From positions 124,001-188,000 of the forward strand of contig NZ_JBBUTK010000001.1 in NCBI RefSeq assembly GCF_039592695.1: 64,000 bases of DNA, given 5' to 3'. The first letter of the stretch is position 1, and each line of letters begins with the position of its first letter. Origin of the DNA: Flagellimonas_A sp039592695. Its GTDB lineage: Bacteria > Bacteroidota > Bacteroidia > Flavobacteriales > Flavobacteriaceae. Positions 43,637 to 51,988 of the stretch are shown in pieces. The translations under genes and the position numbers were made by a program. Under the pieces are notes generated by a model. The model was not told the DNA's origin and did no database searches. It saw only the letters and a list, made by a program, of their open reading frames with translations.

Positions 43637-44935
43637 ATGAGAGCAACTATTTTCACTTTTTTTCTGGCTTTTTTAATCTCAACACAGCTTTTTTCCCAAA
43701 AACTTTCTCGAACAGAAAAGAAAATCATCGCATCGGTCGAACAGAACAACCAAGATGCGCTGGCTTTTTTGGAACAAGTGGTCAATATTAATAGTGGCAC
43801 CCTAAACGCAAAGGGTGTGCGAGAAGTTGGCCAAGTTTTTTCAGATGCTTTTGAGGATGTTGGGTTTGATGCCCGATGGATAGAAATGCCTGAAGAAATG
43901 AACCGTGCAGGCCACTTATTTGCCGAAACCTCGGGAAACAAAGGCAAAAAATTGTTGCTTATCGGTCATTTGGATACCGTTTTTGAAGAAGACAGTCCCT
44001 TTCAAAAGTTTGAAAGAATCAACGATAGCATTGCCCACGCCCCAGGGGGCAACGATATGAAAGGGGGCAATGTAGTGGTTTTATATGCACTCAAGGCCCT
44101 ACACGAAAACGGTTTGCTCAATGATGCCCAAATCACCGTAGCCTTTACAGGTGATGAAGAAAGTACGGGAAAACCATTGGATATCAGTCGAAAAGATTTA
44201 ATCGAAGCCGCACAGCGAAGTGATGTTGCCTTGGGTTTTGAAACCTCAACAGGATTCAATTATGCCACTGTGGCCAGACGTGGTGCTTCGGGCTGGGCCG
44301 TTGAGGTCGAAGGCAAACGTGCACATTCGTCAGGGGTTTTCAGTGAAAGAGTGGGTGCCGGTGCCATTTTTGAGCTATCACGCATTCTGCACCAATTTTA
44401 TACCGATGTTAAAGGCGAGGAACTCTTGACCTTCAATCCAGGTGTTTTATTGGGCGGCACTTTTGTTGATTTTGACCCCAAGACCAGCAAGGGTGAGGTT
44501 TTTGGCAAGGGCAATGTCGTGGCACAGAAGGCAATGGCAAGAGGTGGACTTCGGTTCATATCTGAAGAACAAAAAGAACGTGCACGAGAAAAGATGCGTG
44601 AGATAGTGACCGATAATCTGCCCAAGACAACAGCTGCGATTTCATTTACCGACAGTTACCCTGCCATGCAACCCACTGATGGCAATATGGCTCTTTTGAA
44701 CACTTTGAACCAGGTCAGCAACGATTTGGGCCAAGGCGATGTGCTGCCTTACGATCCAGGCAAAAGAGGTGCTGCCGACGTTTCTTTTGTGGCCGAGTAT
44801 GTCGATTGTCTTGATGGCTTGGGCACCATGGGTTCGGGGGCACATACCCCTGAAGAAACCGTGAATCTGAAGACTTTTGAAGCCCTAACCAAAAGAACCG
44901 CGGTACTAATTTATAGATTGATCAATCAGCGATAA
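43637..44935 (+). CDS. Exported M20-family metallopeptidase
   Basis: A 432-residue peptidase with a signal peptide (MRATIFTFFLAFLISTQLFSQ). Zinc ligands and catalytic acids follow the M20 order: LLLIGHLDTVF (His, Asp), GGNDMKGG (Asp), GDEESTGKP (Glu, Glu) and GSGAHTPEE (His). It probably removes amino acids from peptides or acylated substrates in the periplasm, close to glutamate carboxypeptidase-like M20 proteins. It is followed 1 bp later by the aldose-epimerase-like gene. Confidence 0.87.
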   Translation: MRATIFTFFLAFLISTQLFSQKLSRTEKKIIASVEQNNQDALAFLEQVVNINSGTLNAKGVREVGQVFSDAFEDVGFDARWIEMPEEMNRAGHLFAETSGNKGKKLLLIGHLDTVFEEDSPFQKFERINDSIAHAPGGNDMKGGNVVVLYALKALHENGLLNDAQITVAFTGDEESTGKPLDISRKDLIEAAQRSDVALGFETSTGFNYATVARRGASGWAVEVEGKRAHSSGVFSERVGAGAIFELSRILHQFYTDVKGEELLTFNPGVLLGGTFVDFDPKTSKGEVFGKGNVVAQKAMARGGLRFISEEQKERAREKMREIVTDNLPKTTAAISFTDSYPAMQPTDGNMALLNTLNQVSNDLGQGDVLPYDPGKRGAADVSFVAEYVDCLDGLGTMGSGAHTPEETVNLKTFEALTKRTAVLIYRLINQR

Positions 44936-44936
44936 C

Positions 44937-45722
44937 ATGGTGACGCTTCAACTTAATAGCCAAAAAGCTCGTATTGACGCTGGTGAATTGGTGAGTTATC
45001 AAGTGGATGGTCATGAGTTTATCCATCAAAAGGGTGACCCGGGGTGGAGTAGTGCCGATACCGAAATGTTTCCGATTATTGGTCCGGTCAATGAGGCTGG
45101 GTTTCAAGTGCAAGTGCCAAAAGGCAATGCGATACAAGACCAACATGGGCATCTCCGTCAATTTGATTACAAATTGGTTTCTTCAACCGTTTCAGAGGCT
45201 TTGTTCAAAAAGGAATATGCGGCAGGAACACCCATTAAAAACTCAAAATATCCCGAAAAGTCAGATCGGCAATGGTTGATATGGCCGTACACATTTCAAT
45301 TTGAAAAGCAGTATTCTTTGGATGAAGAAGGGCTTGAAATCAATTTTACTGTTTCTGGGGAAAGGGATATGCCTTTTATGATAGGGTACCATCCGGCTTT
45401 TAAACTATATACCAAGCATCCCATCATAAAAGCAGGCCAGAGAGAAATTTCTTTGGATGAAGTGCTTGCCGTGGGCAATCGTGCGCTTCAGGTTGCCAAT
45501 TGTGAAGAAATCACATTGACAGATGAAGAATCCATTACAATAAAGACCAAAGGTTTTGGTCATTTTATGTGCTGGACAGAGGTGCGAAACATGGTCTGTA
45601 TCGAGCCTATTTCCTTTTACCCCTACGCCGTTCCCCAGAACAAATTACACGAAGGCTTCGAATTTCTTTCAGATGAACCCAAAATTTTCAGGGTGAGGTT
45701 GACAGTTTCACCTCAATCTTAA
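44937..45722 (+). CDS. Aldose 1-epimerase-family protein
   Basis: A 261-residue galactose mutarotase-like protein: LVSYQVDGHEFIHQKGDPGWSSADTEMFPIIGPVNEAGF, HGHLRQFDY with the family His, and FMIGYHPAFKLY with a second His. It interconverts sugar anomers or hexose phosphates; the exact substrate is unknown. It starts 1 bp after the peptidase stop codon and ends in a strong terminator. Confidence 0.85.
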   Translation: MVTLQLNSQKARIDAGELVSYQVDGHEFIHQKGDPGWSSADTEMFPIIGPVNEAGFQVQVPKGNAIQDQHGHLRQFDYKLVSSTVSEALFKKEYAAGTPIKNSKYPEKSDRQWLIWPYTFQFEKQYSLDEEGLEINFTVSGERDMPFMIGYHPAFKLYTKHPIIKAGQREISLDEVLAVGNRALQVANCEEITLTDEESITIKTKGFGHFMCWTEVRNMVCIEPISFYPYAVPQNKLHEGFEFLSDEPKIFRVRLTVSPQS

Positions 45723-45749
45723 AAATTGTTAACGAAATCACAATTTTTT
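45721..45749 (+). terminator. Terminator after the aldose epimerase-like gene
   Basis: AAAAATTGT (45721-45729), 10-base loop, ACAATTTTT (45740-45748), 9-bp perfect stem with T tract. It begins within the stop codon. Confidence 0.7.
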
Positions 45750-45773
45750 AATAAATATTAACGTTATTATTCT

Positions 45774-45781
45774 TACCTTAG
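45774..45781 (+). promoter_or_regulatory. Possible -7 box (TACCTTAG) of the micro-membrane-protein genes
   Basis: Partly matches TAnnTTTG, 25 bp before the ATG at 45807; -33 not identified. Confidence 0.25.
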
Positions 45782-45806
45782 AGGTACTGAACAAGGTTTG
45801 TACTAA

Positions 45807-45989
45807 ATGCTCCGAAATTTTATTGAGCGAATTGGGGTCATGAACTGTATCATGCTCTTGGTGGTCATATCCATCATCATCGTCTCAGAAGCACTTTTCC
45901 TGAAAGGAAACAAGATGGATGCCATTTTTGTGGCGTTCTGGGCACCGACCATACTGGGTTTTATGATTTACTTCAAGCAAAAAAAGTAA
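45807..45989 (+). CDS. Small membrane protein, 60 aa, two helices
   Basis: Starts at ATG 45807. Two hydrophobic segments, VMNCIMLLVVISIIIVSEALFL and AIFVAFWAPTILGFMIYF, end in a basic tail KQKK. No family recognised. The stop codon overlaps the start of the next tiny gene as TAATG, so the two are translationally coupled. The region is flanked by a terminator upstream and the convergent nuclease gene downstream. Confidence 0.8.
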   Translation: MLRNFIERIGVMNCIMLLVVISIIIVSEALFLKGNKMDAIFVAFWAPTILGFMIYFKQKK

Positions 45990-46090
45990 TGGATTTCATC
46001 TTGCTTTATTCCATTGTGGTAGCCGTAATCTTTATGGTGTGGGTGTTCTTTATTATCAAAATGTACGGAAAAATAAAGAAGAAAGATTGA
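45989..46090 (+). CDS. Micro-protein with one transmembrane helix, 33 aa
   Basis: Frame from ATG 45989 to TGA 46088-46090. A single membrane helix (ILLYSIVVAVIFMVWVFFII) ends in a basic tail YGKIKKKD, the positive-inside pattern. The start overlaps the stop of the 60-residue gene by one base (TAATG), a common coupling arrangement. Resembles YkgO/CydX-type single-span subunits in size, but no partner enzyme is adjacent and the role is unknown. Confidence 0.65.
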   Translation: MDFILLYSIVVAVIFMVWVFFIIKMYGKIKKKD

Positions 46091-46105
46091 CCGCCAAACT
46101 TACCG

Positions 46106-47488
46106 TCATTTTACAATTTCAACTGTCTGACCCATTTCAGAAATCTGTACCGAAGTATTGCGAAGTAAATAACCTGAAATGATACTCTCTGTTTCAACGG
46201 TATTTTTTTGGCGGATTATATGTGTTTCCATGTCCTCAGCGGAGCTGATTTCTATTTCTTTTGGGATAAAGGCATAGCCTTGATAAATACCATCAACTAT
46301 GGAAACAATCGCATCTTCATCAACATTTCTGCCGTGTTCTTTGATGTAAAAAGAGGCATTATATTTAGAGGATTCTTGAATCGCAACAGAAACTTTTTTA
46401 TTGTAGACCGATGGTGTTTCTTGCCTAAGGCAAGCCCCGGAACATTTTGTGAGGTGGGGTTCACATGCCACCTGTCTGAGATGGCAATACTTCTCGCACA
46501 ATTCGAACGCATCACACAACTGTTTCAAAAAAGTGCGGCAATCTGTTTGATTGTAGAATATTTTGATGGCCTGCGGACTTTTGTTCGTCAGCCCGTAGGC
46601 CAGATGCATATATCCATTTCTATCCTCATAGTTAAAAATGGCATAGCTTTTTGAAACCCTTTTTTGGGCTCTGTTGTATTCTGGAAAATGTTTTTTAATG
46701 GCCTCAGATTCCATCAATAAAGCCAACAATTCACTACCAGAAAGCTCAAAATCAATACCGGCAATTTCACGACACATGCGAATTTCCTTTGAACTTTTAT
46801 CATAAAAGTGGCCCAACACCCTTTTTTTGATGTTGATGGCCTTGCCCACATAAATGATATGCCCAGCTGCATTTTTGAAATAATAAACACCCGGTTTTTG
46901 GGGTAGGGAAGCGATGCTATTTTTCGATAGCAATGGCGGCAAAGTGGCTTCTTGGCTTCGTCCATTTAAAAATAGCTCAATGATTTTTTCAGCTTCAGGT
47001 TTTTGTAATAGGCCTTTAAATAGTGTGGTGGTGGCATGCGCATCGCCCCGTGCCCTGTGCCGGTCTGTAATCGTAATGCCTACTGATGAGCAAAGCTTAC
47101 CCAAGCTGTATGACCGCAACCCTGGAATCAATCGTCGTGAAAGCCGAACCGTGCACAATTTTTTGCGTACAAAATCAACTCCGATCTGTCGAAACTCTTC
47201 TTTGATGACGCCATAGTCAAAGTTGACCGAATGGGCCACAAAGACGCAGTCTTGGGTTGTCTCCAAGATTTTGGGTGCGATTTCACTAAAGGTTGGCGCT
47301 TGGGCCACCATTTGATTGTCAATTCCCGTCAGGCCCGTAATAAAATAGGGTATTGCGCATTGTGGATTCACCAGCGAGGTAAACTCATCAATTACCTTTT
47401 CACCATCGAATTTGAAAATGGCAATCTCGGTGATTTTGTTGCCTCTGATGCCATTGCCCGTTGTCTCTATGTCGATGATGGTGTACAA
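46106..47488 (-). CDS. DEDDh exonuclease fused to GIY-YIG endonuclease domain
   Basis: A 460-residue fusion starting at TTG 47488 (MYTIIDIETTGNG); a TTG at 47518 would add 10 residues that lie in a hairpin. The N-terminal domain is a DnaQ/PolC-type exonuclease (IIDIETTG, HSVNFDYGVI, HRARGDAHATTTLF). The second part, at about 195-275, is a GIY-YIG nuclease of the UvrC N-terminal/Cho type (LPQKPGVYYFKNAAGHIIYVGKA). The C-terminal 150 residues resemble the rest of Cho/UvrC N-terminal half, with YNRAQKRVSKSYAIF and CYS-containing LTKCSGACLRQ. Likely in DNA repair. It lies just downstream of ssrA on the same strand. Confidence 0.88.
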   Translation of the reverse strand: MYTIIDIETTGNGIRGNKITEIAIFKFDGEKVIDEFTSLVNPQCAIPYFITGLTGIDNQMVAQAPTFSEIAPKILETTQDCVFVAHSVNFDYGVIKEEFRQIGVDFVRKKLCTVRLSRRLIPGLRSYSLGKLCSSVGITITDRHRARGDAHATTTLFKGLLQKPEAEKIIELFLNGRSQEATLPPLLSKNSIASLPQKPGVYYFKNAAGHIIYVGKAINIKKRVLGHFYDKSSKEIRMCREIAGIDFELSGSELLALLMESEAIKKHFPEYNRAQKRVSKSYAIFNYEDRNGYMHLAYGLTNKSPQAIKIFYNQTDCRTFLKQLCDAFELCEKYCHLRQVACEPHLTKCSGACLRQETPSVYNKKVSVAIQESSKYNASFYIKEHGRNVDEDAIVSIVDGIYQGYAFIPKEIEISSAEDMETHIIRQKNTVETESIISGYLLRNTSVQISEMGQTVEIVK

Positions 47489-47533
47489 ATAATCCCTAAC
47501 CTTGAGTAATAATCTCAAAATTAGGGATTATTT
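47487..47533 (-). terminator. Long hairpin after ssrA, overlapping the start of the nuclease gene
   Basis: Perfect 13-bp arms AAATAATCCCTAA (47487-47499) and TTAGGGATTATTT (47521-47533), plus an inner TTGAG/CTCAA pair. It begins 8 bp after the tmRNA 3' end, so it is probably the tmRNA terminator. The TTG at 47488 that starts the nuclease lies in the arm, so the hairpin may also control translation of that gene. Confidence 0.6.
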
Positions 47534-47540
47534 TGGGTTG

Positions 47541-47938
47541 TGGAGCCGGAGGGATTCGAACCCTCGTCCAAACAAGCAATAACCATGCTTTCTACATACT
47601 TAGTCTTGGTTTGTTTTTCGACCTGTGACCGACCCAAAACTGCCTATCACAAGCTTAGCTTCTTAACATTTTTGTGCTGTTGCCAAAGCGAGCAACAGCC
47701 TTATGTTGACCTTTATGGTGCTCCTAAACGAATCGCCGTCAACAAGGGCTATTCAGGAACATCTCGCTTCCCGACCTAGTCGGGACGAGGCATAATCCTA
47801 CTATAATTCAGATTACGCGGCAAGAGCGTAGTTAGACTCGCCATTTAAAAGTGTGAGACATTGCATTTACGAGCATCATTCCCATAGCTCGGCATGCTTA
47901 CATCGCCATTGGTCTTGCTGTCAAAACCAGTCGGCCCC
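47541..47938 (-). ncRNA. ssrA: Transfer-messenger RNA (ssrA), tag GESNYALAA
   Basis: 398 nt. The 5' end GGGGCCGACUGGUUUUGACAG pairs with the 3' end CGGCUCC-A: seven acceptor pairs with one G-U, and the T-loop GGUUCGAAUCCC precedes it. CCA is not encoded. The tag frame (reverse strand 47842 to 47813) reads GGC GAG TCT AAC TAC GCT CTT GCC GCG TAA, giving GESNYALAA, close to the GENNYALAA form of flavobacteria. tmRNA rescues stalled ribosomes with SmpB and marks the product for proteolysis. The segment 47771-47787 contains CCCGACCTAGTCGGG, similar to the cores of the dispersed elements. Confidence 0.95.
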
Positions 47939-48290
47939 ATAATGAGACAGCATCTGCCAAAGGCAGACACGTTGTCGAATTATGTCCTGAACTTGTTTCA
48001 GAACCTCATAACCCGTGTTCTCATTTTCTTTTCAAAGAACAAATGTCACACTCAGCACTTCGGCTACGCTCAGCATAGACTCTGTCGAAGTGTGGGCGTT
48101 CCCCTGACATGGCCTTGCCATCGTCAGCGGTCGGGCTTTCGGCCATACACGGTATTTGCCTCTATCCCTAACGCAGCCTGTCCCGCTTATTGCGAGAGGC
48201 GGCAAAGATACCGATTATGCCGCAATGCATAAAAAGTTTGTGCATCCCTGCCAATCCTCTTAAATTCGGCAAAAAGTATACCAGACCAAT
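47939..48290. other. 352-bp gap upstream of ssrA and the dehydrogenase gene
   Basis: No gene found. On the reverse strand a candidate -7 box TATCTTTG (48210-48203) and a TGTTCTTTGAAAA motif (48041-48029) lie upstream of ssrA. A 6-bp hairpin TCTGCC-AAA-GGCAGA (47953-47967) lies 15 bp before the tmRNA 5' end, and CACTTCG/CGAAGTG (48056-48062 / 48086-48092) forms an imperfect hairpin. The text CTGAACTTGTTTCAG resembles common Bacteroidetes intergenic repeats. Confidence 0.6.
48203..48210 (-). promoter_or_regulatory. Possible -7 box upstream of ssrA (TATCTTTG)
   Basis: Reverse-strand exact TAnnTTTG, about 265 bp before the tmRNA 5' end; it would require a long precursor. The -33 region is weak. 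Low confidence. Confidence 0.25.
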
Positions 48291-49499
48291 ATGAAGTTCG
48301 GAATCATTAGAGAACGCAAGAACCCACCTGATAGAAGGGTCGTTTTGACCCCCAAGCTCTGCCATGAAGTCATGCAAGAGTTTCCTGAAGCTGAGATTCA
48401 GGTCGAATCCTCGCCCATTCGGGTTTTTAATGATGCCGAATATCAAGAACTTGGGGTTGAAGTCATATCCAATATGCAATCTTGCGATGTTTTGCTCGGG
48501 GTCAAAGAAGTGCCCATTGAGGCACTCATCCCCAACAAAAAGTATTTTTTCTTTTCACATACCATCAAAAAACAGCCGTACAACCGTGATTTGCTGCAGG
48601 CCATTTTGGATAAGAACATCGAACTATATGACCATGAGGTGATAACCAACCGAAAGGGACAACGTTTAGTGGCTTTCGGGCGTTATGCGGGTATCGTCGG
48701 GGCGTACAACGGAATTCGTGCTTACGGTCTCAAATCTCAAAAGTTTGATCTTCCCAAAGCATTGACCCTCAAAGACCAAGCTGCCTTAATTGCTGAATTA
48801 CAGAAAATCAGGCTGCCCAATATAAAAATAGTACTGACCGGAAAAGGAAGGGTAGGCAACGGCGCCAAAGAAATGTTGGACGGCATGGAGTTACGCGAAG
48901 TTTCTGTGACACAATATCTGACCAAAAGTTTCGATGAACCCGTCTATTGCCAAATAGATGTGTTGGATTACAATATGCGAAAAGATGGCCAAAAGCGATC
49001 ACAGCAAGATTTTTTTGACAATCCAACAGAATACGTGTCGGATTTCTTTCGTTTTGCCAAAGTGACCGACTTCTACATCGCGGGTCATTTTTATGGCGAT
49101 GGTGCTCCGTATCTCTACACGCGGGAAGATGTAAAACATCCTGATTTTAATATCAAGGTTGTGGCAGACATCAGTTGTGATATTGACGGGCCGGTGGCGA
49201 CAACAATACGAGCCTCAACCATCGCCGACCCAATCTATGGCTACCATCCAAAGAAAGAAAAGGAAGTGGATTTCAAAAACTCTGAAGCGGTTGCGGTCAT
49301 GGCTGTTGATAACCTGCCCGCCGAATTACCACGCGATGCCAGTAACGGTTTTGGTGAGGCGTTCTCAAAACACGTGATTCCCGCTTTTTTCAATGGAGAC
49401 AGAGATGGCATTCTCAAACGGGCCCTTATGACCAAGAATGGAAAATTAACTGAAGATTTCGCATATCTACAGGATTATGTGGACGGTGATCATGGCTGA
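48291..49499 (+). CDS. Saccharopine/alanine dehydrogenase-like NAD(P) oxidoreductase
   Basis: A 402-residue protein of the AlaDH/PNT N-terminal family: MKFGIIRERKNPPDRRVVLTPKLCHEVMQEFPEAEIQVE, then VLLGVKEVPIEAL, and KIVLTGKGRVGNGAKEMLDG as the Rossmann nucleotide loop. It resembles saccharopine dehydrogenase (lysine-forming) and the alanine dehydrogenase-like proteins of flavobacteria. The function is likely in amino acid metabolism, exact substrate unknown. It converges with the phosphodiesterase gene and overlaps its end by 10 bp. Confidence 0.83.
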   Translation: MKFGIIRERKNPPDRRVVLTPKLCHEVMQEFPEAEIQVESSPIRVFNDAEYQELGVEVISNMQSCDVLLGVKEVPIEALIPNKKYFFFSHTIKKQPYNRDLLQAILDKNIELYDHEVITNRKGQRLVAFGRYAGIVGAYNGIRAYGLKSQKFDLPKALTLKDQAALIAELQKIRLPNIKIVLTGKGRVGNGAKEMLDGMELREVSVTQYLTKSFDEPVYCQIDVLDYNMRKDGQKRSQQDFFDNPTEYVSDFFRFAKVTDFYIAGHFYGDGAPYLYTREDVKHPDFNIKVVADISCDIDGPVATTIRASTIADPIYGYHPKKEKEVDFKNSEAVAVMAVDNLPAELPRDASNGFGEAFSKHVIPAFFNGDRDGILKRALMTKNGKLTEDFAYLQDYVDGDHG

Positions 49500-50605
49500 A
49501 CCTTGATTTCCCATTCAACGGTAGGGTGCTCTTTTGGTGCCGTATAGCTTCCTATGGCTTTTAACTTTAATGTGAGGGCATTAAGCTTCACCAAGGTTTT
49601 CACATTGAGTGTCTTGGTTTCTCCACCCTTGATTTCCACTATTGGGGAATGTCCATAGAATGTATAGTCCATAGCATTTTCAAAAAGAAGGGTATTGCTT
49701 GAGTTGTTTTTTAAAGTCAATTCTAAAATCTCGGTTTTTTCCAAATACCGAGTGCTTTCAACCGAAAGACAGGCTTTGAGAAGCGGCACCAAATATTCAG
49801 GTTTGCCCACAAAGAGTTCGTTGAAAACAGCAGTTGTTCTTCCTAAAAACAACGCTTCCTTCAAACTTTCTTTGGTACGCTCTTTAGCAAATACCAAGGT
49901 AGTGGGCCTTGTGTGTCCTTTTTCAATATAATCCCAATCAATCAAGCCATGAATATCGCTGGTGCCCAAGACGGTCAGGTTATGCTTGAGTGCCAATGCC
50001 AAGGATTCCTCGTCATAAAATCCAGAATTGATGACCTCAATACCATTGAGCTCCCCTCTTTTGACCCTATCATTTTGGAAATCACTAAAAATAGGGTTGC
50101 CCGTCGGTGACTGCGCCGACCAATTGGGGTGATTCCAGAAGATAAAGGCGCCCTGCTTTTTGGCTGCCTCAAATTGTGCCACAGAATCAGTTTGCATGAG
50201 CGTGTTCACATCTGATATGAAAATGGCGTTGCTATGGCCAGCGGGTGCCTGTCTTGTAATCTCTGTTCCATGAACGATGATCAATTCATGGTCTTCGGCT
50301 TCTTCTAAAGCAATTTGATATGAACGGTTTCTATCGGGATGGGGAATATCTTCTGAATGGGGTTGGTATTCTATGTGTTCGGTCAGTGAGATCACATCAA
50401 GATTGTCGCGTAGCGCTTCCTGTACCCTAATGGTCGGCCATACATTGCCATCTGAGAATACGGTATGTTGATGCAAATCGGTTTTTAAGGTGACAAATCC
50501 TGGAATGTTTGGAAATGACAGGGCCCTTGAGCTTTTATGAGAGTGGCTCTGGGCAGATAGACTTGAGCAAGAAATCAGGATATATACGAACAGTAGCTTT
50601 TTCAT
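49490..50605 (-). CDS. Exported PHP-domain phosphodiesterase (Sb-PDE-like)
   Basis: A 371-residue protein from ATG 50605 with a signal peptide ending CSSLSAQ. PHP-fold metal motifs are TDLHQHTVFSDG, LTEHIEYQPHSEDIPHPD, IIVHGTEITRQAPAGHSNAIF and LGTSDIHGLIDWD. The pattern resembles the Sphingobium Sb-PDE group of organophosphate diesterases. Substrate in this organism unknown; probably scavenges phosphorus in the periplasm. It overlaps the 3' end of the dehydrogenase gene by 10 bp. Confidence 0.83.
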   Translation of the reverse strand: MKKLLFVYILISCSSLSAQSHSHKSSRALSFPNIPGFVTLKTDLHQHTVFSDGNVWPTIRVQEALRDNLDVISLTEHIEYQPHSEDIPHPDRNRSYQIALEEAEDHELIIVHGTEITRQAPAGHSNAIFISDVNTLMQTDSVAQFEAAKKQGAFIFWNHPNWSAQSPTGNPIFSDFQNDRVKRGELNGIEVINSGFYDEESLALALKHNLTVLGTSDIHGLIDWDYIEKGHTRPTTLVFAKERTKESLKEALFLGRTTAVFNELFVGKPEYLVPLLKACLSVESTRYLEKTEILELTLKNNSSNTLLFENAMDYTFYGHSPIVEIKGGETKTLNVKTLVKLNALTLKLKAIGSYTAPKEHPTVEWEIKVQP

Positions 50606-50718
50606 TGAAGAAAGGTTGATTGCCCAAAAATATCGGAATGTTTCCATTTTATCGAAAATCGTATCTTTTTAAATTGTTAAGAAACAACAATTTGCTTAGG
50701 ATTTCCGATTTTTGAAAT

Positions 50719-51087
50719 ATGAACCCCGCCGAAGAATACATGCTTAGTCAAAAAGAACCGTATCGTAGTATCCTATTGCACCTTAAGGCCATAATTGAAT
50801 CTGTAATTCCAAATGTGGATATGAAATACAAATGGAACATACCGTGCTTTTATGCGGGCAAACAACCCATTTGCTACGTAAACTCAGTTCCGAAGAAAGG
50901 CTATGTTGATATCGCTTTTTGGAATTCTGCCCATTTGACCAAACACATCGAATTGATGGTTACCGAAGATAGAAAAGTTGTCAAATCACTTAGATACAGA
51001 TCATTGGAAGAAATCAATGATGAAATCTTGATAGATGTACTTCAAGAATCGCACGAACGAAAAGACAAAGGGTTTTACAAACGATAG
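50719..51087 (+). CDS. DUF1801-family protein
   Basis: A 122-residue soluble protein: EEYMLSQKEPYRSILLHLKAIIESVIPNVDMKYKWNIPCFYAGKQPICYVNSVPKKGYVDIAFWNSAHLTKH matches the DUF1801/YdhG fold, whose function is not established (some are linked to iron-sulfur or stress). It stands alone, convergent with kdsA; a degenerate GATAGCTTAAAGCTTTAGGCTATAAGC stretch lies between. Confidence 0.8.
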   Translation: MNPAEEYMLSQKEPYRSILLHLKAIIESVIPNVDMKYKWNIPCFYAGKQPICYVNSVPKKGYVDIAFWNSAHLTKHIELMVTEDRKVVKSLRYRSLEEINDEILIDVLQESHERKDKGFYKR

Positions 51088-51101
51088 CTTAAAGCTTTAG
51101 G

Positions 51102-51920
51102 CTATAAGCTTATGGCTACTCTACGCAATGCCACCAAATCGGTCAATAATTTTTCCAACAGATTTAAATCCAACATATTTGCCCCATCGCTTTTGGCGTT
51201 GGCAGGGTCAAAATGGGTTTCCATAAAAAGTCCGTCGACTCCGGCGGCGATTCCAGCTTTTGCCATGGTACCGATCAAGGCAGGTCGGCCACCCGTGACC
51301 CCCGAGGCTTGGTTGGGCTGTTGCAATGAGTGGGTGACATCCAAAACAACGGGCGCATATTGTTTCATGGTAGGGATTCCCCTAAAATCGACTACCATAT
51401 CTTGATAGCCGAACATCGTACCGCGTTCGGTGATCATCACCTGCTGATTGTTGCTGTCGGTCACTTTGGTTACTGCATGCTTCATGCTTTCAGGACTCAT
51501 AAACTGCCCTTTTTTCAGATTGACCACTTTACCGGTTTCAGCAGCAGCAACCACCAAATCGGTCTGGCGTACCAAAAAAGCGGGTATCTGCAACACATCC
51601 ACATACTCGGCGGCCATAGCGGCATCTGATTCTTTGTGAATGTCGGTGATGGTGGGCACTTGAAACGTTTCCGATACTTTTCTAAGGATTTTCAACGCTT
51701 TTTCGTCCCCGATTCCGGTGAAAGAGTCCACACGGCTGCGGTTCGCTTTTTTAAAACTCCCCTTGAACACATACGGAATTTTGAGCTTATCGGTCACTTT
51801 GACGATATGCTCTGCGATTCGCAGGGCCATTTCTTCCCCCTCAATGGCACATGGGCCTGAGAGCAAAAAGAAATTGTTGCTATTAGAGTGTTTTATTTGA
51901 GGAATTTGAGCGAGATTCAT
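51102..51920 (-). CDS. kdsA: 3-deoxy-8-phosphooctulonate (KDO8P) synthase
   Basis: A 272-residue protein starting MNLAQIPQIKHSNSNNFFLLSGPCAIEG at ATG 51920. KdsA markers are present: LLSGPCAIEG, VFKGSFKKANRSRVDSFTGIG, PTITDIHKESDA, DVTHSLQQPN and VDGLFMETHFDPANAKSDGANML. It condenses arabinose 5-phosphate with PEP to make KDO8P for lipopolysaccharide. A reverse-strand TATCTTTG box (51941-51934) lies 13 bp before the start. Confidence 0.96.
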   Translation of the reverse strand: MNLAQIPQIKHSNSNNFFLLSGPCAIEGEEMALRIAEHIVKVTDKLKIPYVFKGSFKKANRSRVDSFTGIGDEKALKILRKVSETFQVPTITDIHKESDAAMAAEYVDVLQIPAFLVRQTDLVVAAAETGKVVNLKKGQFMSPESMKHAVTKVTDSNNQQVMITERGTMFGYQDMVVDFRGIPTMKQYAPVVLDVTHSLQQPNQASGVTGGRPALIGTMAKAGIAAGVDGLFMETHFDPANAKSDGANMLDLNLLEKLLTDLVALRRVAISL

Positions 51921-51933
51921 AAAGAAATTTTTG

Positions 51934-51941
51934 CAAAGATA
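51934..51941 (-). promoter_or_regulatory. -7 promoter box of kdsA (TATCTTTG)
   Basis: Reverse-strand exact TAnnTTTG, 13 bp before the kdsA start, in the 86-bp gap shared with typA. Confidence 0.5.
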
Positions 51942-51980
51942 CTTTTTCAGCACTTATGATTTTATTGAACAAAAACAGAG

Positions 51981-51988
51981 TACCTTTG
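51981..51988 (+). promoter_or_regulatory. -7 promoter box of typA (TACCTTTG)
   Basis: Exact TAnnTTTG, 18 bp before the typA start, facing the kdsA box across 39 bp. Confidence 0.5.

Noticed and set aside
47540..47779. Forward-strand frame starting MEPEGFEPSS over ssrA
   Set aside because: Well-known kind of false frame opposite a tRNA-like end; the reverse strand holds a complete tmRNA with pairing acceptor stem and tag.
47894..48232. 112-codon forward frame upstream of the dehydrogenase gene
   Set aside because: Runs across the tmRNA 5' end and intergenic repeat-like text; no protein features.
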